From the NCBI GenBank assembly GCA_021234155.1, contig JAJEKV010000092.1:3110561-3174560 (forward strand): 64,000 nt of DNA. The letters are read 5' to 3'. Under the pieces are notes generated by a model. That model saw only the letters and a program-made list of their open reading frames with translations. It was not told where the DNA came from and ran no database searches. Source of the stretch: Isoetes taiwanensis (taxonomy: Eukaryota > Streptophyta > Lycopodiopsida > Isoetales > Isoetaceae). Positions 26,031 through 38,260 of this stretch are shown in pieces. The position numbers and the translations under genes are program-made. Position 1 is the first letter of the stretch. Every line of letters starts with the position of its first letter.

Positions 26031-26287
26031 TTTGTTGGGTTTTTTTTTTTTTTCCAGATTATATACAATAATATTTTCTATACTATATATGGGTGTGGTG
26101 TGTGTATAAGTAAAGTTGTCTCCAAAGGACATAATAGTAGGGAGGTATATATATTATTGTTAAAGATATTTGATGTGATGAGGTTATAATAGTGGTTGTG
26201 TGCGCCCCTGGGAGTCGAACCCAGGTTGCTCCATGGGCACGTTGCCCACGGTGTAGAGGGAGCATCGGTTCCTGCAGGGGGCCGGTG

Positions 26288-27750
26288 CTATATATCTATA
26301 TCGTCGGCATCGAGGTGAATGGAGGTCTCTCCCTCCTCCCCCCTTCCCTTTTTGGAGTGAAAATTACATACCTTGGTCATGAAAGGATCTCCTTGTAGAC
26401 GGACGTTGGTTGTAGTTTTTGTCTTATTGTTTTCGTCCAAGAGAATTAGGACATCTTCTCTTTTGCATATGCACGTGAGTGCTATGTAAAGTTGTCCGTG
26501 CGCGAAGACTTCACTACACAAGTCAATTACAATCTTGTCGAGTGTGAGTCCCAGACAACTGTTCAATGTTGTTGAATACATGGGTCATAATGGGAGTTGA
26601 CGTCGGTGGATTGTCCATGGCCATTTTTCTGGTTGACTGAAGAAGTCAACACGTGATATGGGGTGGATGTTGTCTCTTTGTTGTGGGTCCTCTATAAGTA
26701 GTTTTACTTGGACGAATCTGTTATGCAACGAGGTTGCTATGACCCTAGCATCTTTAACGAGGCCTCTGTCTCTGTCGAGTGTCTTTGTGATGTGGCATAT
26801 CATATTGGGCTTTAGTCGAAGCTCATGTTGTGGCAATGATGGGTCCCTGTAGCCGTTTAAAAAGTATGTTGTTGCCATTGGGTTGTCATCTATGATTTAG
26901 TCATTTATAGTCTGTCCACGCTATAATAGGGTTTGTCTAAATCCAAGAGGAGTTATATGATGATGTCGTTGAATTCATCGACAATGATGTTTTTAGGAGA
27001 TAAGATTCCTCTGTTTTCACATGCTTCTGGGTTCCTGACGATTTGTTTATTGTATAGAAAATCAACTGCTTCTTGTGGGTTTGTGGTGGTTTTGAATATT
27101 GTCAATGGCATGTTTTCGAGTAGACTTCTTTCTCCGACGACATCGACAAAAGAGACAAGCTTGGGGTCTCAGGTGTTTCTAATTGGTTCATTAAGCTCAA
27201 GGACTTCGAAATGGTTCCATAAGTGCGATGATCTTCTGGAAGTATTTATTGTCGTTGTTTTGCTTGCTTTCTTGACGATTGGTGCAACTTGTCTAAAGTC
27301 TCATGCAGCTATAAATAGTTTTCCTCCAAAGGGTGCATTCGTTCCTATTATCTTTTGAAGCAGCATGTCAACTGCTTCTATGACTGTTCGATTTGCCATG
27401 GGGAATTCATCCCATATACAAATAATTGTCTGGTTTATTAGGTGTGCTCTTGGCGAGTGTGGATCGAGTAGCGAATGGAGATTAACATTGTTCTCGATAA
27501 CAGGAATTTGAAATAAGGAGTGTGTGGTTCTACCACCAGGGTAGAGACATGAAGCTAGTCCAGTGGTAGCACATGGGAGCACAATGTTTCTTGATCCTCG
27601 TATCCGAAGGCACACGACTTTTAGGACATATATTTTGCCAGCTCCTGCCATACCGTAAATGAAGATATGATTCAGAAAAAGTTTACTATCAATAAGATTT
27701 GAGATGTGATTATAGATGGTTGATTGATTTTTGTTCATGATTTGGAACAT
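26288..27750 (-). pseudogene. Helitron Pif1-like helicase domain
   Basis: SF1 5'-3' DNA helicase that unwinds the transposon strand. The Walker A region reads GMAGAGKIYV (Thr of GKT is Ile) and Walker B is 'ICIWDEFPMANR'. Later motifs are 'DFRQVAPIVKKAS', 'LRLKPNMICHITKTLDRDRG' and the C-terminal 'GQLYIALTCICKREDVLILL'. These are in the correct order for Helitron helicases, spread over at least three frames. Confidence 0.85.
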
Positions 27751-28879
27751 GTTGGAATTCTTAGCAAGGTATTCTTCTTAATTGGAAAATTTTGAGAGTT
27801 CATTTTGAACATTTTTGATGGATGGTCAATGCGGGAAGACCAAATGCATCAGTGTTCATTCAGTGTTGAATCAGGATATTGGTAATTGCATTAGTCCCTC
27901 GTTGATGCATCGGAATCGTTCCCGTGATATTGATCGATAAAGTCACCCATCATTTCAGTTCGAAATGTCTCCCATAGTTTTAATGTAGGTCCGCCATCTA
28001 ATATGAGCAGTGCAAACAGGAAGCGAACCTACGATGGTATGCAAACATGAGGTCGCCTCATCCATTGTCTTGATTGCCTCTACTGGCAGTGCTACGAGTC
28101 CCATTGCTTGTGCAGTTTCTTGATATATTTCATATTGCCGACCATCGTGAATTTTGAGCTCGTGCCAAGATCGTGCAATTTTGTGGAGTAATATAGTTCT
28201 TAGATAGAGTGCTTCTCCAAACTTTGGAAGTAATAGTCGTATTCTACAAACGAGTTTGCCTCTAGATCTTCTGTGAACAATGTTTCTTGTGGCACCTAGG
28301 AATTCTTGCTCAAATTGATCAGTTGGTTTGAGCGTAACACTTGGCTTGTAAGCTGTGAATGTGTATTGTTCGTTATATTTGATATAGGTTAGAGTATCAA
28401 ATCCAGGGGCGAGTGGTCATAGGAAATATCTATCTAATGGAGACATTCCAATGGATGTGGTAGAAGTTCTTCCAAACTGATCCTGTTCTGTCCCTGTAAA
28501 TGGAGGGGAAGGCATTTTACAGATGGATGCTTCTCCGTCATGTGGGGTATGACATGATCTTACATGCAGCCTCCTTTATCGAAAGGTATTGCGTGGATAT
28601 ATAATCTTGCACTTCATTTTTGGTGCGTGCTTGTGTCGTACTGGATTCACCTGCGATGTTTGATTTCTCCCGTGTCTGTGACTGTATGTTGCGGTCGGTT
28701 TCAATATGGAAATGTGTGGTGTCGAACCCTTTGTATATATATCCATAAAGATATGCAAATATATGTGCGGTTCATGCAATGTCTGCGTACATGTGACAAT
28801 CCAGTTCTCTTAATAGGAACGACATGTAAGGGATGTCTGCTTCAGTTCTCCTTCTGTATTGCACGTAGCCCTTTTCATC

Positions 28880-29497
28880 GATATATATTTTTTAGTTAAT
28901 TGATTTTGGGTAGCCATAGCAACATTGACCGTTTCTGAGTGTTTCATCTGTTGGTACCTCTGCTGAAATTAAATCATCGATGATAGTGATTGGAAGCTCA
29001 TGCTTTGTCTTTGTAATGATATGGGAATATGGTAACCCCCATTTTTGGAATTCAATTACATGCATTAAGTAAGATATCAGACCAAGATGCTTACGGATAA
29101 CGTTTTTTGCATGCTAGAGCCTTTCATGGAGTGATCTGACCACGATTGTTGGGATATCTGACGCATTTTGACCAGGTGCTAGTTTGCATTTAATTTCTGG
29201 CCAGTTGGGGTTTGTAGTCATTGTTATAAAGAAGTTGGGCTTCCCGTATTATCTCGATAATGCTAATGAGTCTGCGACTTGCACTAAACACCATCTCTTG
29301 CATTCCAGCAAGGACGCTGGTAGTGTTCCTTGGCGGGCGTCCTCGTCCTCATCATCGATGTAATCTTGTTCATGATATGCTAAGTTTCGGCGATATCCTT
29401 CCGTTGCAATGTAAAAGGCACTCTTCCTCAACTCTTGAGTACATGTCCACCAGGTATTCATTGCAGAGTCTGCCAAGTTGTAAGAAACGTGGCTCAT
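28880..29497 (-). pseudogene. Helitron Rep (HUH) domain, catalytic motif mutated
   Basis: The 82-residue open segment 29497-29249 ends 'LPASLLECKRWCLVQVADS', followed across a stop by 'FITMTTNPNWPEIKCKLAPG', typical of Helitron Rep. The HUH motif is recognisable in 'FQKWGLPYSHIITKTK' (about 29045-28995), where the usual H-x-H reads Y-S-H. Loss of the first His would remove metal binding. Confidence 0.75.
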
Positions 29498-29640
29498 GCA
29501 GCAGTATGGTTCGATACCAATCTATTTGGGACATTTTGTGCTCATTTCTTGGATGCCATCGAGGGGTGCCGTGTCGTACTGGGCTTAAAATTCACCTATA
29601 GAAGCATTTATCATATCAATTTAAGCTCTAATCTTCTATA

Positions 29641-31383
29641 AGACCTGCTTCCCTTTCATTCTGTAAGTTTAACCAGAAAATGACCATGGTATATTATAAT
29701 TGGCTTGCTTATTTTTTTACCCATGGTATCGAATGATTGTAGACTTAATGAAAGCATCCGGAATGATGTGTTTTGGATTCAAATCCCCGGATGAGGATGT
29801 GGAAAACTTTCAACACTTTTACGTCTTTTATGAAGACGCTGTTTCTGCTTATCCTATGTTGGCATTGGCAACATACCTCTAATTTTTTTTTTCCTGTCTT
29901 TCCTTTTTTTACTCTGTTGGTTGTTCATGCGCTCTCGCAGAGCAAGTTCCTGTTTGCAAGTCTGTGTCCAAACAGGTTACGCATTCCAGGCCGCCAGATA
30001 CTATAGCATAAGCAAATAATAGAAGAAATTAATAGATTGCATTTAAATAGCAGAAGAAACTAATAGACTGAGATTGAATCGGCCCTGCATTCAAATACAG
30101 AAGAAACTAATAGATTGAGATTGTGTTGGCCCTGTATTGTTCTTTCCTCCAACCTGCTTTCCTTAATTTAACCAGGCCTCTCGCTGTAGATTTCACAGAA
30201 AGGAGCAAAATTTATCCAAGAGGTCTACAAATTCGTCCGGAAAGACTCACTAGCCTAGGCAATTCAGGAATTCAGATGTTGGCATTGTATATATTCCTAA
30301 CTCTCATGAAAAACTATATAATGTGAGTTTGCTCTACAAATAAATAACATAAGAGTAAAAAGCTTGGAAAAGCATGAGCATAAAACTTCTCCCACGGAAT
30401 TCCAATTTGCAACGTGACTACCATAGTTATGATATTGGTTTTAATTTGACTCCGAGAGAATAGTCAGGCAATGCGAATAAGATGGGTTTTATGTTGGAGG
30501 AACCAAATATGTAAATTTGTACTCTTTCCTGAAGATTGTGAAAGTAGTTTATGAAGCAAAGAGAATTAAGAAATAAGTAGCTTTTTTACACGAAGCTCAT
30601 GTAAGGACATCAAACAGTACACATCCATATTTGAGGCCACGTTAGGCAAATATTACATTCCGTAACTTTGTTTTTTTTGTTTCGAAGTATAAACACGATA
30701 ATGAGAGAAGGGATACTCTATAGGGTCAAAGTCTTCAACTTACCAAAGCCTCTTATATTCTTTGTATTAATTCAATTATTAGAGATGGCAAGTCTTACCA
30801 CAGTAGGGCATGATAGGCGTGCTGAGGAAGGTTTGGCCATAAGCAAAACCCACCATTATTTTGCATTATCTTTAATTTAACATCCATTTTGCTTTTCCAC
30901 CTACTAAGCTTTTTGGGATATGCGACTCTTCAATGCGGCATTCCTAGATCCCTTTGTTTTGCGTTTTTTTTCTTATCAAAGTTGAAGAATTCATCCCAAA
31001 AAAGCTTCTTTATTTTTTTCCACCTTGAATGCGCAGAACAAAAACGGATTTTTACTGAGCTTTTCGGATCAAACAGGCAAAAATAACCATTTTTTTTCCT
31101 CCAAGACAAATGGGTGCATTGGTTTTAAGATTCCGGTGGCCAAAATGCATAAACTCCACCCATTTTTAAAGCTTTTTATTTTCGGTTCCTTCTCTGGGTT
31201 TTAAAGCTCTGTTCTAATAATTATTCAAGCTTAAGATGTAAAGCAGAAAGGGCTACAAACATGAGAACTTTCCGTGAAATTCCTTAAACAATATTCGTTT
31301 TAAAATTTCTTTCGCATAATCACCCAAAATATGAGCAGTTCACCTGTGTTTGAGCTGGGCTTTCTTTCGCCTACATTTTGGAC
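29641..31383. other. No recognised gene; small tandem repeat at 30010-30140
   Basis: The phrase 'agaagaaactaatagattg' recurs three times between 30015 and 30120, twice with 'gagatt' and 'ggccctg'. Otherwise AT-rich without coding signal. It may include the 5' part of the Helitron. Confidence 0.4.
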
Positions 31384-31531
31384 TACGTAATTCACTGGAG
31401 CATGACCATTACGACCTATAGGGCTTCGAGCCGGCGCCACCAACCTCGGCGGCCGACGAGGGGGGCGAGGTTGGCGGCGCTGCCGAGAAATCTTATCAGG
31501 GCGTATTGGCCCTGCTCCCGTGAATTACGGG
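31384..31531. mobile_element. 148-bp foldback element (MITE-like)
   Basis: Terminal inverted repeats of 33 bp: left starts 'tacgtaattcactggagcat', right (reverse complement) starts 'cccgtaattcacgggagcag', with about 25 of 33 matching. The GC-rich interior also folds ('ggcgccaccaacctcg' against 'cgaggttggcggcgct'), so the whole unit can form one hairpin. No clear target duplication. Confidence 0.7.
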
Positions 31532-32087
31532 ACGCAATTCACACCCAGGGCCTGATTACAAACGTGGATTTCTTTTCTTTGCTCAAATCCGGCAGGTGAG
31601 CTATGTTTTTTTTAATCGGTGAAGGAAGAGCAGAAGGAAGAAGGGTCGAAGCTATTCTTGAAGGTAAAACTTGCTTCAGTAAGAAGCTATGGAGCCAAAA
31701 AACATGATGGCCAGGGACTTTGAGGAGGCTAAATCCGGCAAAATCTGCCACAGCTAGAGTCGAATGCTTGCATAGATCTGTCATTTTTCTCATCAGAGGG
31801 CATTCTCAAAAAAATAGGGCATCTCCTTCTTCGATTGTGGTTGTGCTTGGATCTCGCTGCTTTGAGGATCTCTGCTGATTTGGCCGGAGCAACGCTTGCC
31901 GCTAGAAACAAGGAAACAGAGGAGCCCGATCTGCAGAAAGAAAGAAAGGAAATAGAAGCGGAGGAAAGCAGGGAAGCCGCGGAAAGAAGCGGAGGAAAGC
32001 AGGGAAGCGACGGGAAGAGCGGCGGAACGATTGCTTGCCATAATTTTAGGCTAAAATGATATAATCAGGGCCTGGTGTGAATTACGT
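31532..32087. mobile_element. 556-bp element with 26-bp inverted repeats, abutting the foldback
   Basis: Left terminus 'acgcaattcacacccagggc' with 'ctgatta'; right terminus, reverse complemented, 'acgtaattcacaccaggccc' with 'tgatta'. The shared core AATTCACACC is close to the termini of the 31384-31531 element, so the two are related or nested. No transposase is encoded. Confidence 0.65.
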
Positions 32088-33478
32088 TTGATTTTTTTTT
32101 GCACATTCTAAAGCTTTGGGCTATAGCAAATAGCTAGCCGAATTCTGATCTTTAGTCGTTGGTCCCAGGTCTGGATAGACAGGCTTCTCTGCATAAACAG
32201 TGAAGAAAACCTCATTTCTAATCAATTTGCATTTATTCCACATAATCAAAAGCAAGACTGTCAATCAACTCTTTGGTTCCCAATTCGCCATATTTCCATA
32301 AATGCTAAGGCCGATGGGGACCTAAGTTCTGTATATTAAAGCACATAATTGATGCGTATAATCAAAGAAAAAATACCCTGTTTTTTTTTTAGACCCTGTT
32401 TTTCGACCTCTACTTCCCCAATCTTCTTCAATCTCTGTTTTTCCACTTTTTGTCCTTGTGTCTGCATTCTCAAATTCGAGCTCAACGATAAACCTATGCT
32501 AGTGGCAATGTCTGTAGAATGTCCGCAGTTGGGCGTCTTTCAAAATCTTCCACAGCTTGTTGTTAGCCATGGCTTGTCAGAGCAATTCCTGTACCCTCTC
32601 TGTTTCTGGAAATACCTATGTTTAATTTCCCAGCAACATATGGGCGTGGCCCTGAATCACTTCTATCGCTAAAATCCCTAAAGACATGTTCTTTGTCACA
32701 AAATTTCTAATTCCGGTGGTTCTTAACTACTCCAACTCTATCTCCTCTGTTAGAAGGATCTGACAGAGGTCCAAGCCTCTGGTTTGCGTAAATTGGATGT
32801 CCAATTGCCTCTATCACAACCTAGGTAGTTTAACTGCATATCAATATATGCTCTGTGCTTGCTGCCTTTGGCCGCTTTGTGAGGCATCTAGTTCAAGCAA
32901 AGAAAGCATTTACCAGCACTACCAAATACGTCTTTAATTTGCAATAAAGCATGGGCGAACAGAAAGAATCAACGGGTTTTTAATTTTTTGTGACAAACCC
33001 ATAGAACCACAGCCAGGGTCTCAGCTATAATGTTTCCGCAATAAAAAGAGTATTTTTGTAACGTATGATTCTTGAAGGTTTATTGTGGTATTCGTATTGA
33101 AATACATATGAGGATGATGTTGGCACCTGGGCCATGTTTAGAAACCAGCGTGGATTTCTTTTGAAGAAGGTGCAGGTTTTTTTTTTTCCCACAGTCAGAT
33201 AGGGTCGCGCATGGGGGATGGCTGTGTTGTCGATCAGTGCAGTCGATTCTAAATCCGGCTGCTTCAGGTGTCGCAGCGGCAGCTTCAAGTGGCGCCAAGC
33301 CTATTTGTGGTTGCTGCAGGTGTCGATTCCCAATTTGGCCGGTTTGTTGTCTGTGGGTTTTGTTTGGTATTTCAGGGTTTGCAAAGCAAGAGGAGGCGAG
33401 CGACCTTGACAGTGTTCCCACAGTAACAGGTGAGCGACCTGCATATCCTTGTTTGTTCTTTGTATTTATGTTTTCATC
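32088..33478. other. Leader region upstream of the HUH gene, no gene recognised
   Basis: No domain-bearing frame. A short frame ending 'ASDLDSVPTVT' just before a possible donor at 33430 could be a 5' exon of the HUH gene, but this is not supported further. Confidence 0.3.
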
Positions 33479-34690
33479 ATGTCTGCCATGAGAAGAGCAG
33501 CCAGAAAGGGCAGGGTTGCTGCTGCCCATGGGCCCATCCCTTGTTCGATGCCAATGGAATCAAGTTCTGTACATACTGAAACCTCTGCCACGCCCACTCA
33601 TGCCATGCCTGACCTTGCACAGAGCTGGGATGCAATAGATGCCTCTGTGACATTGGCCTTGTCTGATCAAGACGTTCCCCGTAGTTTCTTTGATGCCCTT
33701 TCTTCGTTCTGTAATAGGAGATGCCTTGTTGGTGCAGTTGCCCTAGAGAGGGGGTCTTCTGCTGATCACCTCCATGTGAAGGTCATGCTTAGAGCCTGCT
33801 ACAAGACTCCTAAGGCCCTGAATGATGCTATCAAGAGGGAGTTTAATTGGCTCTCTAAGCCAGCTGGCGTTATCTTAGTCTGTAAGGCCCTCAAGAATAA
33901 TAGGTTGCACTGCTTCGAGGGCATGTTGGGATACTGCATGAAAGACGTAGGCAAGGTGCATTACTCCTGCCACCTGCACAATACATCCGAAACGATGATT
34001 GAGAAGGGAAAAGATTTGTATGTAAGATGGGGTGCTGGGGACACAAAGGGCCTGTGTGTGTTGGATAAGAGAAACCACTTGAACAAGGCAGCGCACTTTG
34101 TTTTTTACTATGGTGGTCGTAGGTTGACTCCTAGTTTGACGTTCACAATTTGCAGGATGTTGAGAAGTGGGAAATATACTTTGAACAGCAGTTGGAAAAT
34201 TCCATCTAACACTGCCCATGTGAACGAGCATAGAGTCCGTGCTACTTGGAGGGTTCTGTTGAATCCCGCTCATTGTATGCCATCTGATGTTAGAACTATT
34301 CTCTTTGGTTTACCTGAAGGTTATGTGCCTGTTGAACGGAATGGGTCTGGCTGCCGCCGATATTGGGATGATTCTGTGCCATCTGATGAGATGGATTGTA
34401 ATTTCCAGGATATTCATGATCCATCGTTCAGCCCTAATCTTGAAATCCCTGATCATGGTGTAGATTACATTCCCATCCATATTAGGGATCACATCATGGC
34501 GGTTGGCTGTGTTATTGTGTGTTGTTACATGTACAGCTTCAGTTTTGTCTACGTTTTGCTTTCTTTCAGCATATGTTTGTGGTGGTGACAGTTTGTTGCA
34601 GGGTAGAAATAGAGACCAATGGGAATCCTACTGGGGAGACGGGCCATCTCGTCGTGAGCTTGGATCCCTCTTTGATAAGCTCTAGGATTG
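33479..34690 (+). CDS. HUH endonuclease, Rep/replitron-like, probably with one intron
   Basis: Predicted to nick and join single-stranded DNA through a catalytic tyrosine, as in rolling-circle transposons. From ATG 33479 the frame is open for 369 codons. A basic N-terminus (AMRRAARKGR) precedes the core: 'VALERGSSADHLHVKVML' supplies the metal-binding H-U-H (His97, Leu98, His99) and 'GYCMKDVG' supplies motif 3, Tyr152 and Lys155 (YxxK). No helicase domain follows, unlike Helitrons or CRESS virus Reps, and this single-domain form resembles what I know of replitrons. After about 34499 the frame runs into a hydrophobic, atypical tail. A GT near 34501 and an acceptor at about 34600 would instead give a second exon ending 'SRRELGSLFDKL' and a stop at 34683-34685. 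The intron is an inference. A decayed relative lies at 6644-7490. Confidence 0.75.
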
Positions 34691-34699
34691 ACGATTCTC

Positions 34700-35496
34700 A
34701 TCCTGATCCTCGGGTTCACTGCAGAGGAATTTATAACGAGTATTATCCAGGTTGGAACGGAGGCCCATTGAATAGCTGCTTCCCTTAGGATCCTGAGGAG
34801 GCAATTGACTGGTTTTTATGTGGCCATCGATTCAGCGATCTCTAGTGTTGTCTGGGAGCAACTTGGTGCTTCGTTATCTAAGTTACATGCTTTGAGATCT
34901 CACATGAGCCTCGCTAGGGGCTTGTTGACGCAGGAAATCCGCCAGCTTGATGCTGTGATCAGGCGGGCTGCATCTGGAGAGCCCATGAATTAGGCCTTCT
35001 TCTTCTTGATCTTATTTGCAATGTCGTTGTTTGTGCAGTTTCATGTGCATGGCGCCCATGCCACATGTACATTTTCTAAGCTTATGTATATGATGTTCTG
35101 TCCTTTGATACTGTGTGTTGTACATGCTTTGTTGACTGCACTTCGTTACTAACATCTGCAGACTCTCAGAGGGCTTTGGCCCCTGGGCATAAGAGAGACC
35201 CCCTCTGCTGGGATCTCCCTTATGCTCGGATGAGCATTGGCATTGCGTTGGGGTTCAATTCCCCAAGCTCACTAACAGATTGTCTTTGTTGGCTTGCAGC
35301 CATTGAAGGGAACATTGTGAAAGCCAATGCGTGCACATTGTATTAAGAGCAAAAAGAATTATGTGAAAGGGTTGGGATCTGATTTTGTACTTATCCGAAC
35401 CTTTTGGGGTTATGTATGGCCTTATAGGCTTATCTAATGAATCTTATCTAATGCTATATATGTATCTAAATGTGTTTGGTTTAGGGTTCTCTCTAC
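34700..35496. other. Downstream region of the HUH gene, short frames only
   Basis: Contains a 62-codon frame (34805-34993) with a helical, Leu/Ala-rich sequence and other short frames. They could be a broken second gene of the same element, but no identity was found and element ends were not located. Confidence 0.3.
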
Positions 35497-36575
35497 ATCT
35501 AATTCTGGTAAGGAACTCGCAAAGAATAGAAAAACCGACCGATAGATAGATGGGCTTGTCATTCATGACAGCCGCAGTATATAGTGTTTGAATAGTATAG
35601 ATGGGGAGCTGACCATAGGAACAAGTCGAGCTACCCCACAAGAAAGAAAGGAATAAAGTATGCACATGCAATAAATAAGGGTATTGATAACAACTTCTCA
35701 TCGGGATGAAAAGCCCCGCTCTTTCGGGTTTTCGAGAAAAATCCTAATGAGAAATGGTCGCCAACAACCTTGATGGATGCCTAGAGAATTAAATGAAGTG
35801 GGGCGATGTCGGACGCAAGAGTAAATGAACCCGCGAGACGGTAGAATACTTGAAAAAACAAATGGAAGGCATGGAAATCACCCATTAATCGTTCAGGAAA
35901 AGAAGGCATGGCGGGGAAGCGGCCACCCACAACAACAAACAACCTGATAAAAACTGATGTGAATGGTTAGTAGTGATGATATATAAAAAGATTTACAATA
36001 AGTGGCAAAAGAGAAAATAGCATCACCCTTAGGGTGGAGATAAACAACATCACCCACATGTGGAATAACGCAACACTATGCAGGTGGATAATAATCACCA
36101 TAGCAACACCCAACGAGTGGAGGATAATAGAGTCAGTACCAAAAAGAAATAAACATGAAAAATGAAATAAACTCAAAATAATATAAAAGGGCAGGTAGGG
36201 GAGGAAGCAATGGGCAAGGAAGAGATGCTGCTGTGAGAAGACGCTAATAATCAGCCACAAGAATGAACAATGCATATATAACTGCTCATCCTTCCCAGAA
36301 TATCGATCCGATGGCTCGGATCGATGCCATTCTCGTAAAGAACTCGCAAAGAACACAAAAACCGGCCGACAACCAGAGAACTTCCTTTATATAAGCCAAG
36401 CCAACGAAAACGTCAAGACATTGAGTTAGAGTGAAATGACGTAGCAAGAATGAGAAGACGACAATCGCCATTCAGCTGGAGCATGAGCATGAGTACTAGC
36501 TATAGTTGAAGAAGTTTTACAGAATAAGAATGAGTTGGTACATTCTAGTAAGGGACTCGCAAAGAACACAAAAAC
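35497..36575 (-). repeat. Dispersed repeat family, inverted members
   Basis: The motif 'actcgcaaagaa(c/t)a(c/g)aaaaac' recurs near 35514, 36346 and 36550. It matches the reverse complement of the right end of units 1-3. 'gctctttcgggttttcgaga' at 35720 and the palindrome CGATCCGA-tggc-TCGGATCG at 36304 also match the family in reverse orientation. The middle sequence is different. Confidence 0.6.
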
Positions 36576-36814
36576 TAGCTGATGTTGAAGTTGGTCCTCT
36601 GGTGTAGCTGTAGCCAATGCATAATTGACTTGATGATTTTCCACAATAGCGTGAATAATAGGCATGGAAGTTGCTACAACACCAATTAGCACAGTGGATA
36701 TAGGAAGTTGTTCACGAAGAGGAGGACAATATATATTACGTGGAGGACAATACATATTATGCCGAGGTTCTTATTTACCATTGGCAATCCAAAGCTGATA
36801 GGTCTTAAGACATA

Positions 36815-38260
36815 TTAAGGTTGTTTGATTCGTACCTAAAAGTTGTACTTGAACTTGAGGAAGTTGAGAGACTGGTCTGACCCATTCATGAAAATTGTAG
36901 CAAAGAGCTTGGCATAATTAAAAGGAGCTGAAAAATGTAGCACTGAGCTTTGGCAGAATAATAAGAAGTCTTTGTACTTTTGAGGATTCGTGTTGTTGCT
37001 GTTGTTAAAGTTGTAAATGCTGCTGATATTGCTATTATACATTTTGTGGTTGATAATATGAAGTTGGAGTCTGTCGACGATGAAGAAGGCATGTTTTGTA
37101 CTTAAAAAGACTATTTCTTGACGGAAGGATGTGGAATGAGCTCACTGCACTCTTCCATGTTGTGGTTGCACATATTGCAACACTTACAATGTGGAGGTCC
37201 ATATTGGGAGTTGCACTCATTTGCTATATATTCTTGGTATCTGCAAGTTTAGCATCAACACTGAGATTGTGAAGACTGCTACGGTTGCACAAAGTTTTAA
37301 GGAATAAGTATCAGTTGCATGAACAAAAGATTTGGGAGGGGAATGCCATGACAAGGCACATCGCCGAAATGATTGACGAGCTCAATAGCTTGCTCCAAAG
37401 ATGTGGGTCGTAAGTATTCGGTCATGAGGCAAATAGCAAATAGATGACCTTGATGAAACCATACGAGAATCATACTCTTAGTGGGATATTCCCGGATTTT
37501 GCTAACATGATAAGCAATCGGCCAGCAAAGGCACATACAGATTCCATGGTCTATTGTTGCATGTCATTGAGTTGCTTCCGAAGTTGTTGATCATCAACAG
37601 ACGAACTATAATGGGCGAGACACGCCAATTTCATCTCCCTCCAGCTTTCTCTCCAATGACTTTTATTGGCCATTAGCCACTGATGTAGAGCACCGCGCAG
37701 CATGATGGAAAAGACGTGGAATCTCATCTGCAGCTGTGAGTGTCCATGGAGAACTGTAAGAGTCTCAAGCTCTTCAACGCGAGCTTCAACACTCTGACCT
37801 TGAATAGGCTTTTCCTTAGCAGTGCCGAAGATTGGATAAGAGAGTTTAAGATTGAGATCAGCAATAATAACAGAAGTAGAATTTCCTGGAACCTGGGTAG
37901 CAACAGACTGGAATGGTGTTTGAGTATGCAATGGTGCTTGAGTGGAAAAACTAGGCAACGGTCTCTGAGTAGTGAAAGTAAGAAAAAAGCAGTAGCTACA
38001 GAGTGAGCTGCAGGAGGCTGAGTTGGTTGACTTGCAAGAAACATACTGATATTGAAGCCATAGGATGCAGAGAAAAGAAGGGCCTGAACATCCATATTCT
38101 TGACACATGAATTACCATCTGCTTCTAGTCCTATATGATAGACCAGAGGGAAAAGACTGATACTCATTGATTTGGCTGGGGGCAAAAGGTACTTGTTGAT
38201 AACCAATGCCCATGGTGGGGCGAAGATGGTTGAGAAGGATATGAGAGTCAAAGGAAAATA
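36815..38260 (-). pseudogene. Retrotransposon gag relic
   Basis: Minus-strand frames contain a capsid-like segment 'RGALHQWLMANKSHWRESWR' and 'EMKLACLAHYSSSVDDQQLR', followed across a stop by 'TMESVCAFAGRLLIMLAKSG', matching the retrotransposon gag W..F..L / ESV..F..L pattern. Further down, a Cys/His cluster 'CNMCNHNMEEC' suggests the nucleocapsid. Several stops are present. The C-terminal part recurs at 19700-20240. Confidence 0.65.

Larger units (their letters stand above)
26000..29640 (-). mobile_element. Autonomous Helitron relic (Rep-helicase), minus strand
   Basis: Rolling-circle transposon. On the minus strand the order is Rep (about 29.5-28.9 kb), a linker with 'LDRYF' and 'LVCRIRLLLPKFGEALYLRT' (about 28.45-28.2 kb), then a Pif1-type helicase (27.75-26.3 kb). 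A candidate 3' terminus lies at 26000: hairpin GCGCTGGC-tcc-GCCAGCGC, six bases, then CTTG followed by T, one base away from the usual CTRR-T. The 5' end was not found. Several frameshifts and stops make it inactive. Confidence 0.8.

Noticed and set aside
26190-26300. A tRNA gene on the minus strand
   Set aside because: A T-arm-like sequence is present, but no acceptor stem, D-arm or anticodon arm could be folded.
34503-34588. Hydrophobic C-terminus of the HUH frame as a membrane anchor
   Set aside because: More likely intron read-through, given a GT at the junction and a good acceptor before a polar continuation.
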